Below the pieces are notes generated by a model, which was given only the letters and a program-made list of their open reading frames with translations, made no database searches and was not told where the DNA came from. Positions 21,869-30,029 of a stretch of 32,263 nucleotides of DNA are shown here, piece after piece (the first letter of the stretch is position 1; each line of letters begins with the position of its first letter). The position numbers and the translations under genes are program-made. The stretch lies in contig JAPLEO010000054.1 of the NCBI GenBank assembly GCA_026391125.1, positions 1 to 32,263 of the forward strand, given 5' to 3'. The DNA comes from Bacteroidota bacterium (GTDB lineage Bacteria; Bacteroidota; Bacteroidia; Chitinophagales; Chitinophagaceae).

Positions 21869-23191
21869 TCATTCATCAATATCGTATTCTTTGAGTTTGC
21901 GGTATAAAGTTCTTTCGCTAATCCCTAAATCAAGTGAAGCATCTCGGCGTTTGCCTTTATGTTTCTTCAATGCTTTTACGATCAGTTCTTTTTCCTTGTC
22001 CATAATATTTAAAGACTCTTCAATTTCTTCATGTAGGTGAATACTATCCTCTGAAATGATCATCGGTTGTGTATTCGAAGCGGAAGGTTGATTTAAATAA
22101 GATGGCTGAATGGAAGTATTTGTATTATTGCCTCCAGATAAATTATTAGAAATTTCTCCATTATTATGAAAGTCGCTCATCAATGAGTCTCGAGTGAAAT
22201 TAGCGGCAGAGCCAGCAAGAGAAGGGTTCTGCAAAATCTCTAAAAACATTTTTTTCAATTCTGTCACATCTTTTTTCATGTCGAAAAATAGTTTGTACAG
22301 AATTTCTCGTTCATTAGAAAATTCGTTACCACCCTGTGCCTGATTCGCTAAAACAGGTAATCTGTTTTTACTCTTTTCTGGTAAAAAATTCTTCAATGCA
22401 ATGGCATTAATCTGCGGATTCGGACTTAACACAGAAATCTGTTCTGCAATATTCTTCAATTCACGAACATTACCCTGCCATCCATAGTTGATTAATTCTT
22501 GTTTGGCTTCATCATCAAGCTGAACGGGGATTGTTTTATAACGCTCTGAAAAATCAACTACGAATTTTCTAAACAATAGTAGAATATCTTCTTTGCGATC
22601 TCTTAATGAAGGCACTCGAATAGGAACGGTACTTAAACGATAATATAAGTCTTCTCTGAATCTTCCCTTTTGTGTAAATTCTAAGAGCTCTCTATTAGTT
22701 GCTGCAATTACTCTTACATCGGTCTTTTGCACTTTTGAGGAACCAACTCTAATAAATTCGCCTGTTTCTAAAACTCGTAACAATCGGGCCTGTGTGCCTA
22801 AAGGCATTTCACCGATCTCATCTAAAAAGATGGTACCACCACTTACGGTTTCAAAATATCCTTTCCTGCTGTCTACAGCACCTGTAAATGCACCTTTCTC
22901 GTGTCCAAATAATTCAGAGTCGATGGTTCCTTCCGGGATTGCACCACAGTTAACTGCAATAAAAGGATTGTGCTTTCTACTTGATAGCGCGTGGATGATT
23001 TGCGAAAAGACTTCTTTACCCACGCCACTTTCCCCTACAATTAAAACGGTAAGGTCGGTTGCTGCAACTTGAACAGCTGTATTTAAAGCATGATTTAATG
23101 CAGGTGCATTACCAATTATGCCGAATCTGTTTTTGATAGATTGTAAATCCATTTTTATATTTTTTACCGACTGTTCAAAGCCGGAATTCAT
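21869..23191 (-). CDS. Sigma-54-dependent transcriptional activator (AAA+ plus Fis-type HTH, no receiver domain)
   Basis: An enhancer-binding protein that remodels RNA polymerase holding sigma-54 by ATP hydrolysis. The 440 residues contain the AAA+ domain from about residue 22 (Walker A GESGVGKE 53-60, GAFTGA loop 100-105 that contacts sigma-54, Walker B IFLDEI 121-126, and the sensor/arginine-finger region FREDLYYRLSTVPIRVPSLRDR, split here as FREDLYYRLS and VPSLRDRKED), a Gln/Asn/Ser-rich linker (about 320-390) and a C-terminal Fis-like HTH (KGKRRDASLDLGISERTLYRKLKEY). There is no N-terminal receiver, PAS or GAF domain, so activity is not controlled by phosphorylation in cis. ATG 23191 lies 5 nt after miaB; ATG 23152 is an alternative. 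Confidence 0.9.
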   Translation of the reverse strand: MNSGFEQSVKNIKMDLQSIKNRFGIIGNAPALNHALNTAVQVAATDLTVLIVGESGVGKEVFSQIIHALSSRKHNPFIAVNCGAIPEGTIDSELFGHEKGAFTGAVDSRKGYFETVSGGTIFLDEIGEMPLGTQARLLRVLETGEFIRVGSSKVQKTDVRVIAATNRELLEFTQKGRFREDLYYRLSTVPIRVPSLRDRKEDILLLFRKFVVDFSERYKTIPVQLDDEAKQELINYGWQGNVRELKNIAEQISVLSPNPQINAIALKNFLPEKSKNRLPVLANQAQGGNEFSNEREILYKLFFDMKKDVTELKKMFLEILQNPSLAGSAANFTRDSLMSDFHNNGEISNNLSGGNNTNTSIQPSYLNQPSASNTQPMIISEDSIHLHEEIEESLNIMDKEKELIVKALKKHKGKRRDASLDLGISERTLYRKLKEYDIDE

Positions 23192-23196
23192 TCCAT

Positions 23197-24624
23197 TTAA
23201 AATTTCACAAATTCACCCAATAAAGTGCCTTTGGTACATTCGTTGATTTTAACATCAACATAATCACCCACTTTAATGCCATGATCTTTTTTCTCAAAGA
23301 CTGCCACTTTATTTTGATCATTTCTGCCTTTCCAAAAGCCAGTATCTTTTTTACTTTCCCCATCCACCAATATTCTAAAGGTTTTGCCTACATCGTTTTG
23401 ATTGCTTTTTAAAGAAAGTTGGTATTGAACATCTACAATCTCTGTTAGCCTTCTTTTCTTTTCTTCTTCTGGCACATCATCTTCAAAACGTTTGCTGGCA
23501 AGTGTTCCAGGTCTTTCGCTATAAAAATACATATAGGCATAATCGTACCTACTATACTTCATGATTTCAACAGTATCTTGATGATCTTCTTCTGTTTCTG
23601 TACAGAACCCCGTAATGATATCAGTACTGATTCCACAGTCAGGAATGATTTCTCGAATACGATCTACTTTTGCTTTATACCATTCACGAGAATAAGTGCG
23701 ATTCATTAATTGTAAAATCCTGTTATTGCCACTTTGTACTGGCAAATGAATATAATTACAAATATTGCTGTATTTGGCAATCGTATAAAGCACTTCATCG
23801 GTAATATCCTTAGGGTGTGATGTGCTAAATCGAACTCTTAATTGTGGACTGATCAGTGCAATTTTTTCTAACAGTTCTGCAAATGTGATAGCATGGTCAT
23901 TTGTTTCATCTATCCAATAATAGCTATCTACATTTTGACCTAATAAAGTAATCTCTTTATATCCTTTTTCAAAAAGATCAACAGATTCTGCCACAATACT
24001 ATGTGCGTCTCTACTTCTTTCTCGGCCTCTTGTAAAAGGGACGACACAGAAACTGCACATATTGTTGCAGCCTCTCATGATGGAAACAAATGCTGAAACT
24101 GAATTACTATCTAATCGAATAGGAGCAATATCTGCATAGGTTTCGTCTCTGCTCAATAAAACATTCACAGCTTTTTGTCCAGTCTCCGCTTCCTCAATTA
24201 AAATAGGGAGGCTTCGATAGGCATCCGGACCAACTACCATGTCTACCAGCTTTTCTTCTTCAAGCAGTTTCGATTTTAGTCGTTCAGCCATACATCCTAA
24301 TACACCCACTAATAAACCACTTTTTTGAACCTTGAATTTTCTAAATTCAGTAAGTCTCTTTCTAATGGTTTGTTCTGCTTTTTCTCTGATCGAACAGGTG
24401 TTTAGGAGAATGAGGTCGGCCTTCGAAAGGTCTTTGGTTGCTCCAAATCCCTGATCATGTAAAATAGCTGCTACAACCTCACTATCCGCAAAATTCATAG
24501 CACAGCCATAGCTTTCTATATAAAAATGCTTCTTATACTGATTGGGATCATTATTAAATGGTTGATAGGCTTCTCCCTGCCTCAGTTCATTGTGTTCTTT
24601 TGCTCCCAAATCCATCAATTCCAT
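23197..24624 (-). CDS. miaB: tRNA-2-methylthio-N6-dimethylallyladenosine synthase MiaB
   Basis: A radical-SAM methylthiotransferase that converts i6A37 to ms2i6A37 in tRNAs reading UNN codons. The 475 residues are laid out as UPF0004 domain (Cys41 in [12 protein letters not shown], Cys77 in [12 protein letters not shown], Cys111 in GCMAERL, binding the auxiliary Fe-S cluster), radical SAM domain (CNNMCSFC with Cys186, 190, 193, then [11 protein letters not shown]) and a C-terminal TRAM domain (from about 410). SIREKAE and RGRERSR favour MiaB over RimO or MtaB. I start at ATG 24624 because the frame above it (to 24657) runs through a -7 promoter box. First gene of the operon. Confidence 0.94.
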   Translation of the reverse strand: MELMDLGAKEHNELRQGEAYQPFNNDPNQYKKHFYIESYGCAMNFADSEVVAAILHDQGFGATKDLSKADLILLNTCSIREKAEQTIRKRLTEFRKFKVQKSGLLVGVLGCMAERLKSKLLEEEKLVDMVVGPDAYRSLPILIEEAETGQKAVNVLLSRDETYADIAPIRLDSNSVSAFVSIMRGCNNMCSFCVVPFTRGRERSRDAHSIVAESVDLFEKGYKEITLLGQNVDSYYWIDETNDHAITFAELLEKIALISPQLRVRFSTSHPKDITDEVLYTIAKYSNICNYIHLPVQSGNNRILQLMNRTYSREWYKAKVDRIREIIPDCGISTDIITGFCTETEEDHQDTVEIMKYSRYDYAYMYFYSERPGTLASKRFEDDVPEEEKKRRLTEIVDVQYQLSLKSNQNDVGKTFRILVDGESKKDTGFWKGRNDQNKVAVFEKKDHGIKVGDYVDVKINECTKGTLLGEFVKF

Positions 24625-24646
24625 GTTTTTCGAATAGTTTAGTCTG

Positions 24647-24654
24647 CAAAAGTA
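24647..24654 (-). promoter_or_regulatory. -7 box of miaB and the operon
   Basis: TACTTTTG on the minus strand fits TAnnTTTG, about 22 nt before the ATG at 24624. The -33 element is unclear (CTGG at 24676-24679 at a 21-nt distance). Confidence 0.55.
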
Positions 24655-24694
24655 CAAAAAATAGCCATTTTAATGCCAGATTGTCAGCGGCTCA

Positions 24695-24726
24695 TTCGTT
24701 AAACTTATGAATAACCTATATTTTTG
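24695..24726 (+). promoter_or_regulatory. Promoter of the DUF3078 gene
   Basis: -7 box TATTTTTG (24719-24726) with TTCG (24695-24698) 20 nt upstream. The leader would be about 15 nt. It is divergent from the miaB promoter. Confidence 0.65.
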
Positions 24727-24745
24727 CTGCTTCAAACCGTGAAAA

Positions 24746-25726
24746 ATGAAAAAACTGGTTTTGGTGCTAGGTATTTTAATAAGTCTTGAAGCGGTATCTC
24801 AAGATGTGGTGGTTAACAAATTAAGAAGCGAAACCTCTAGGCAGGTAAAAAAAGATGCGGATACAACTGCATGGATCTGGAAACGAGGAGGGTTGTTCCT
24901 TTTTTCTCTTTCGCAAGGGTCTTTGAGCAACTGGGCAGCAGGAGGTGATAATTTTTCGTTGGCTGCAAATACCTCTTTGAATTACTTTTTTTTATATCGG
25001 AATAACCGCCATGTTTGGGATAATAGCGTGGATCTAAATCTGGGATATGTAAATACTACGAGTTCGGGCGGACGTAAAAATGATGATAGAATGGATTTTT
25101 TGAGCAAGTATGGTTATAAAATGGATAATGGAGGAAAGTGGTATCTATCAGCGTTATTTAATTTCAGGTCGCAATTCTTTGATGGTTATAATTATGGAGC
25201 AACACCACCCGAATTGTCTTCCTCGTTTTTATCACCCGGGTATTTCATTCTGTCAACTGGTTTTGATTATAAGCCAACTGATAAATTTTCATTTTTCATT
25301 TCGCCTTTAACTTCAAGGTGGACCGTTCTAACGAATCATACATTATCTGATAAAGGGTTATATGGGGTACCTCCAGGTGCGCATTCATTGAATGAAATAG
25401 GTGCTTTTGCTACAGTAAATTATACGACAACTTTGGCTAAAAATATCGTTTATAAGGGGAGGCTCGATTTGTTCTCAAACTATATTTCTGATCCTCAAAA
25501 TGTGGATTTATTTATGACCAATGTAGTAGCATTTAAAATCAATAAATATTTTTCTGCTACTTATAGTTTGGATCTGATTTATGACGACAATGTGCGTTTA
25601 TTTGGCCCAAGTCATACCTCTCCTGCATTGCAGACCAAGAGCTTGATTGGCATTGGATTTTTGCGACCATTGAACGTAAAGAGAAAACTTTCAACGCCAA
25701 CGGATCCAGATAAAAAAGCATCTTAA
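24746..25726 (+). CDS. DUF3078 domain protein, predicted outer-membrane beta barrel
   Basis: A 326-residue exported protein. Residues 1-18 are a signal peptide (MKKLVLVLGILISLEAVS). The mature part fits DUF3078, a Bacteroidota family predicted to form an outer-membrane barrel: WKRGGLFLFSLSQGSLSNWAAGGDNFSLAA (given by WKRGG and NWAAGGDN), LNYFFLYRNNRHVWDNSVDLNLG, RMDFLSKYGYKM and repeated alternating hydrophobic/aromatic strands. The function is unknown; no partner gene lies beside it, since purK faces it. Its last codons and stop form part of a hairpin terminator. Confidence 0.85.
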   Translation: MKKLVLVLGILISLEAVSQDVVVNKLRSETSRQVKKDADTTAWIWKRGGLFLFSLSQGSLSNWAAGGDNFSLAANTSLNYFFLYRNNRHVWDNSVDLNLGYVNTTSSGGRKNDDRMDFLSKYGYKMDNGGKWYLSALFNFRSQFFDGYNYGATPPELSSSFLSPGYFILSTGFDYKPTDKFSFFISPLTSRWTVLTNHTLSDKGLYGVPPGAHSLNEIGAFATVNYTTTLAKNIVYKGRLDLFSNYISDPQNVDLFMTNVVAFKINKYFSATYSLDLIYDDNVRLFGPSHTSPALQTKSLIGIGFLRPLNVKRKLSTPTDPDKKAS

Positions 25727-25740
25727 AAAGATACTTTTTT
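25712..25740. terminator. Bidirectional hairpin overlapping the DUF3078 stop codon
   Basis: AAAAAAG (25712-25718) pairs with CTTTTTT (25734-25740), then a C/A mismatch, then ATCTT (25720-25724) with AAGAT (25728-25732), loop AAA. The stop codon TAA (25724-25726) is in the tip. It lies between two convergent genes only 15 nt apart. Confidence 0.6.
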
Positions 25741-25741
25741 A

Positions 25742-26860
25742 TTAGGCGATTATTTTAAGTTTCTGTTTGATTTTATTGGCTTGAAAAATTAATTCTTGGT
25801 AGTCGTTACTTAAGATAGTCACATGCCCCATTTTGCGGCCTGGTTTGGTTTCTTTTTTACCATATAAATGAACAAAAACATTATCGATCGTTAGAACTTC
25901 TTCTAATCCCTCGTAAATAGCTTCACCACTATATCCTGGAGCTCCTAATAAGTTTACGATAGCTGCTGGCAATATTGGTTTTGTATTACCTAAAGGATAA
26001 TTTAGAATAATTCGCCAAAGCATATCGTACTGACTACTATAGTTACCCTCAATGGTATGATGCCCACTATTATGCACTCTTGGAGCAGTTTCGTTGACCC
26101 ATACATTTTGATCTTGATCAATGAAAAGTTCGATCGCAAAAAGTCCGGCGCTATTTAATGATTTCGCAACCTTCCTTGCAATGGCTTCTACTTTCCATAA
26201 TATTTTTTCATTCAAACGGGCTGGGGAAACTTGATAGTCTAGAAGATTCAAAATAGGATCGAAGAGCATTTCAGCTGGAGGATATATTGCGGTTTCACCT
26301 TTTTGGCTCACGCAAACAATCACAGCAATTTCTTTGTGAACGTTTACCATCTTCTCTAAAACAGAGGGCGCATCAAATCCTTTTTGTAGATCGGCAGATG
26401 ATTGAATGATTTGAACTCCTTTACCATCATAGCCTCCTTCTCCAATCTTATGTACTGCAGGCAAAAAATCTACATGCTGCTGAAGATCTTCAAGAGAGTT
26501 GGTAATCAAATAGTTAGATGATGGAATTTCATTATTTTTATAAAACTCTTTTTGATGAATTTTGTTTTTAATGATTCGTATGGCAGAGGGACTTGGAAAA
26601 ACTTTTACTCCTTCGGATTCTAATTTTTCTAGTGCTTCAATATTTACAGCTTCAATTTCAATGGTGATGGCATCAAGGTTTTTGCCAAATTGATAAACTG
26701 TTTCATAATCCTTAATGTCGCCTTTTACAAAATGCTGGCATAAATGTGCTGCCGGACAGGTTGCATCGTTTTCCAATACAAAGGTTTCTACCGTATAGTT
26801 GGCTGCTGCTTGTAATAGCATTCTACCTAATTGCCCACCACCCAAAATGCCTACTTTCAT
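25742..26860 (-). CDS. purK: 5-(carboxyamino)imidazole ribonucleotide synthase PurK
   Basis: An ATP-grasp enzyme that carboxylates AIR to N5-CAIR in purine synthesis, using bicarbonate and ATP; its product normally goes to PurE, which is not in the window. The 372 residues begin with GILGGGQLGRML (pre-ATP-grasp dinucleotide-type loop), followed by TIEIEAVNIEALE, FPSPSAIRIIKNKIHQKEF, the ATP-grasp lid KIGEGGYDGKGV, the hinge VLEKMVNVHKEIAV, YPPAEM, and the metal site FAIELFIDQDQNVWVNETAPRVHNSGHHTIEG, given here by its ends FAIELF and NETAPRVHNSGHHT. Length and motifs are normal. The ATG at 26860 is preceded by a strong promoter. Confidence 0.95.
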   Translation of the reverse strand: MKVGILGGGQLGRMLLQAAANYTVETFVLENDATCPAAHLCQHFVKGDIKDYETVYQFGKNLDAITIEIEAVNIEALEKLESEGVKVFPSPSAIRIIKNKIHQKEFYKNNEIPSSNYLITNSLEDLQQHVDFLPAVHKIGEGGYDGKGVQIIQSSADLQKGFDAPSVLEKMVNVHKEIAVIVCVSQKGETAIYPPAEMLFDPILNLLDYQVSPARLNEKILWKVEAIARKVAKSLNSAGLFAIELFIDQDQNVWVNETAPRVHNSGHHTIEGNYSSQYDMLWRIILNYPLGNTKPILPAAIVNLLGAPGYSGEAIYEGLEEVLTIDNVFVHLYGKKETKPGRKMGHVTILSNDYQELIFQANKIKQKLKIIA

Positions 26861-26878
26861 AAATTTAATTATAGGGGG

Positions 26879-26908
26879 CGAAGATAGTTATCCATTTAAT
26901 TCTCCAAA
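26879..26908 (-). promoter_or_regulatory. Promoter of purK
   Basis: On the minus strand TTTG (26905-26908), 18-nt spacer, TATCTTCG (26879-26886). The TTCG form of the -7 box matches that before the Cys-cluster gene at 7096. I saw no PurR-like dyad. Confidence 0.75.
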
Positions 26909-26958
26909 GTCTTAGTTGTTTTTTCTTTTGTTTTTGAGATAGAATTTCAGCGATTACC

Positions 26959-26966
26959 TATTTTTG
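26959..26966 (+). promoter_or_regulatory. -7 box of the L,D-transpeptidase gene, near-leaderless
   Basis: TATTTTTG ends 5 nt before the ATG at 26972. The nearest TTTG (26933-26936) is 22 nt upstream, slightly long. The mRNA would start within 0-2 nt of the start codon. Confidence 0.55.
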
Positions 26967-26971
26967 AAAAC

Positions 26972-27724
26972 ATGAAGTATGCATTTTGGGTAGTTTTTTG
27001 CTTAATTAATCTTTCAAAATCGGAAGCTCAAACAACATTTATTGAGCAACAAATGAGCTTTCCAAAATTTAAAAATGCCTATAACCTTCGCAAGGATAGT
27101 TTAGAAAAACAATATCGAAGGGCGCATCTCGATTGGCCGGTAAAGGAAATTTATATTCGCAGTTTTAAGTATGATAGTCAATTAGAAGTTTGGGGAAGAA
27201 ATAACCATACAGAAGCTTTCAGACTTTTTAAAACCTATAAAATTTGTGCCTTATCAGGAACGATTGGTCCAAAAAGAATGGATGGAGATTTTCAGGTGCC
27301 TGAGGGTTTTTATTACGTCAATGAATTTAGACCGAAAAGCAATTATCATATGGCCCTTGGGATAAATTACCCCAATTCGTCCGACAAGTTGTTGAGCGAC
27401 TCTATAAAGCCAGGAGGAGATATTTTAATTCATGGTTTCTGTGTAACGCAGGGATGTATACCCATACAAAATGAACAGATCGAAGAATTGTATCTATTGG
27501 CTGCTTATGCGCATGCTTCGGGTCAGGAATTTATTCCAGTTCACATATTCCCAATCAGGTTCAATAACGAGAAAGACCTTCAGTTCTTAAAGAAGAGTAG
27601 TAAGGATGAAATGGAATACCAAAAATTCATTTCTAAAATGCGTCTTGTGTTTGATTATTTTGAGCAAAACAAGAAACTTCCGATCATCGCAGTCAGTTCA
27701 AATGGCGATTACCAGATATACTAA
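26972..27724 (+). CDS. YafK-like L,D-transpeptidase family protein (YkuD domain), exported
   Basis: A periplasmic enzyme of the L,D-transpeptidase/YkuD fold, expected to form or cut peptidoglycan cross-links or attachments. The 250 residues have a signal peptide (about 1-19, ending SEA before Gln20), then a YafK-type domain: SGTIGPKRMDGDFQVPEGFYYVNEF (given by GPKRMDGD and PEGFYYVNEF), LGINYPNSSDK, and the active site GGDILIHGFCVTQGCIPI with His154 and catalytic Cys162. YafK of E. coli removes Braun's lipoprotein from murein, but this phylum lacks that lipoprotein, so the substrate is open. It is followed after 100 nt by the hybrid kinase. Confidence 0.87.
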   Translation: MKYAFWVVFCLINLSKSEAQTTFIEQQMSFPKFKNAYNLRKDSLEKQYRRAHLDWPVKEIYIRSFKYDSQLEVWGRNNHTEAFRLFKTYKICALSGTIGPKRMDGDFQVPEGFYYVNEFRPKSNYHMALGINYPNSSDKLLSDSIKPGGDILIHGFCVTQGCIPIQNEQIEELYLLAAYAHASGQEFIPVHIFPIRFNNEKDLQFLKKSSKDEMEYQKFISKMRLVFDYFEQNKKLPIIAVSSNGDYQIY

Positions 27725-27825
27725 CTAGTTGGTATTTTTCGCAGAAAAGCGTCAAAATCGGCACAGGTATACGATTTTATTGTATTTTCAACCTCTGACC
27801 GTACCCCTGAATCCTGAAAAAAGTA

Positions 27826-30024
27826 ATGAAAAGGTTAAAACTTTCAATTTCTAATTTCATACTAATTATTGTATGCTTAGTAGTACTTATTACTGTACTA
27901 GTATTGAATGCTGTGAACTCCAAAAGCCTTGTTTCATTAAGACAATCCATTGATACATTAGTAATACAAAACCCTAGTATTGGACTTTTACAAGAGACTG
28001 ATAAGCAATTGTCGATTGCCGAAAACAACTACCGTATTTATTTAACGAATTACGACACAGTCTATAGAGAAGCCTTTTTAAATGAATTAAGCCAGGTTCA
28101 ATTCAATCTTCAACAAATTAGTGTTGGCCCGGATAGTGCTGATGTGAATCAAATAATTAGTGGTTTAGGTAAAAAAGTAGAATTGGCAGATATGATTGCG
28201 CAATTGAAAATGATTGCAGATTCTGTATCTATTCATTCTAAATCAATTGAAAATAAACATTTGGCTCAGATCAATGCTCCTTTGACAGTGAAGAAGATCG
28301 ATAAGTCAATTATTGAATCTTTTGTCGTGAGCAGGGTCGATACCCTTAAACAGGCTCCAAAAAAGAGAAAAGGGTTCTTTAAAAAATTGGGAGATCTGTT
28401 TTCTTCAAAATCAGAAGAAGTTCCTTTGCAATACACGAAGGGTGGGGTGAGTACCACAAAAGATGGAAAAGCAATTGACAGCTCTAATAGTGAAACAGTT
28501 TTAGATTCTTCCATTAATAAATTGTCTGATGAAATTCAGAATTTTTACCAAGGCTCTGTGAATGAAGAAATGAGTCTGAGGAAACGTTTGAATGAAGGGG
28601 AAAAAACTTTAGCAGAAACTAATCTGAATATTATCGCGCAGATTGATGCTGCACTTGAATCATTATTGCAAAGAGAATTAACTGCAAGAAAAGAGCATTT
28701 GGTGAACGCCCTACTCACTGCATCTCAAGCACGTGAATCGATAGCTAGATTTTCATGGGGATCGCTGGGAATCATTTTATTAATTATCATTTTGCTTTCT
28801 TTCAATATCTATCGATTAATCAAATACGAGTCACAATTAATTGAAGCAAGAGAAACAGCCGAGAAAATGACTCAAACAAAGAGTCGATTCTTAAGCAATA
28901 TGAGCCATGAAATTCGCTCTCCGCTTACATCTATCATGGGCTTCACAGATATTATTGATCGTTTAGAAACTGATCCAGAAAAAAAGAAATATTTACAAGC
29001 TATTAAAACTTCTTCTGATCATTTGTTGCATACCGTTAATGATGTATTAGACTTTTCGAAACTTGATGCAGGTAAATTACAATTGGATTCACAACCATTT
29101 AATTTAAGTGAAGCCATTCATGAAGTTGCTTTTGCTTTTACTGCTGCAGCTGCTGAAAAAGGTATTTCAATCAGAGAAGAAATCAGTTTATCAAAGGAAT
29201 TGATTGTAATAGGAGACAGATTCAGATTGAAACAAATCCTTTATAACCTTACTAGTAATGCAATCAAATTCACTGATAAAGGATCTGTTGTTATTACAGC
29301 TGCTTCCTCATTTAGGTCTGATCAAGAAGCCGATATCAAAATTCAAGTGGCAGATTCTGGGATAGGAATTCCTACCAGCCATTTAAATAGCATATTTGAA
29401 GAGTTTTCTCAGGTTACTTCTGATGATAAATTAAACGAAACCAGAAGATCTATTAGAGGTACTGGTTTAGGCCTTCCTATTGTTAAAATGTTGACTGAAT
29501 TGCAGGGGGGCAACATCCATGTGGCTAGTAAACTCAACGAAGGTTCTGTATTTACAGTGATGCTTCTTTATCCAGTTCAAAATCATCCGTTAGAAGTTGA
29601 AATTGCACCAACTGTATTGGTTTCTAAAAAGTTAGAGCAATTGTACGTTGATAAAAAAGCACTTGTTATAGAAGACAACGAAATGAATGCAATGTTGTTA
29701 GGACTTCTTTTGAAAAAACAACAATTGTCGTTCGATTTGGCAAAAGATGGCCAAGCTGGTTGGGAGCTTTTCAATCAAAATAAATACGATATCATTTTAA
29801 CTGATATTAATGTTCCTAAAATGACTGGCGATGAGTTGGCTAAAGCCATCAGAAATCATCCAAATGGTAAATCTACGATGCCAGTGATTGCATTAACGGC
29901 AACTATCATGCAAGATGATCTTGATGCGTATAGAAAAGCTGGAATTTCTGATATTCTGGTTAAGCCATTCAAAGAAGCAGATCTAAAAGCGATGCTGTTA
30001 AAGCATATCTATCCTACTGATTAA
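27826..30024 (+). CDS. Hybrid sensor histidine kinase with C-terminal receiver domain
   Basis: A membrane kinase of 732 residues. Layout: transmembrane helix 9-29, a largely helical sensor region 30-308, second transmembrane helix 311-329, HisKA dimerisation domain with His361 (SNMSHEIRSPLTSIMGFTD), HATPase domain (N box NLTSNAIKF with Asn478, D510SGIGIP, GTGLGLPIVK), then a receiver domain from about 610 with acidic pocket Glu616/Asp617, phospho-acceptor Asp660, Thr691 and Lys713. All catalytic residues are present, so phosphotransfer should be active. There is no HTH or HPt domain, and no response regulator beside it, so an unlinked HPt or regulator is expected. The sensor region is no recognised domain and contains a strongly basic segment at 174-197. 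Signal and targets are unknown. Confidence 0.92.
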   Translation: MKRLKLSISNFILIIVCLVVLITVLVLNAVNSKSLVSLRQSIDTLVIQNPSIGLLQETDKQLSIAENNYRIYLTNYDTVYREAFLNELSQVQFNLQQISVGPDSADVNQIISGLGKKVELADMIAQLKMIADSVSIHSKSIENKHLAQINAPLTVKKIDKSIIESFVVSRVDTLKQAPKKRKGFFKKLGDLFSSKSEEVPLQYTKGGVSTTKDGKAIDSSNSETVLDSSINKLSDEIQNFYQGSVNEEMSLRKRLNEGEKTLAETNLNIIAQIDAALESLLQRELTARKEHLVNALLTASQARESIARFSWGSLGIILLIIILLSFNIYRLIKYESQLIEARETAEKMTQTKSRFLSNMSHEIRSPLTSIMGFTDIIDRLETDPEKKKYLQAIKTSSDHLLHTVNDVLDFSKLDAGKLQLDSQPFNLSEAIHEVAFAFTAAAAEKGISIREEISLSKELIVIGDRFRLKQILYNLTSNAIKFTDKGSVVITAASSFRSDQEADIKIQVADSGIGIPTSHLNSIFEEFSQVTSDDKLNETRRSIRGTGLGLPIVKMLTELQGGNIHVASKLNEGSVFTVMLLYPVQNHPLEVEIAPTVLVSKKLEQLYVDKKALVIEDNEMNAMLLGLLLKKQQLSFDLAKDGQAGWELFNQNKYDIILTDINVPKMTGDELAKAIRNHPNGKSTMPVIALTATIMQDDLDAYRKAGISDILVKPFKEADLKAMLLKHIYPTD

Positions 30025-30029
30025 TTAAT

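Noticed and set aside
27725..27825. Promoter search before the hybrid kinase
   Set aside because: TATTTTTC near 27732 and TATTTTCA near 27783 are imperfect, without a spaced TTTG; not reported as a promoter.
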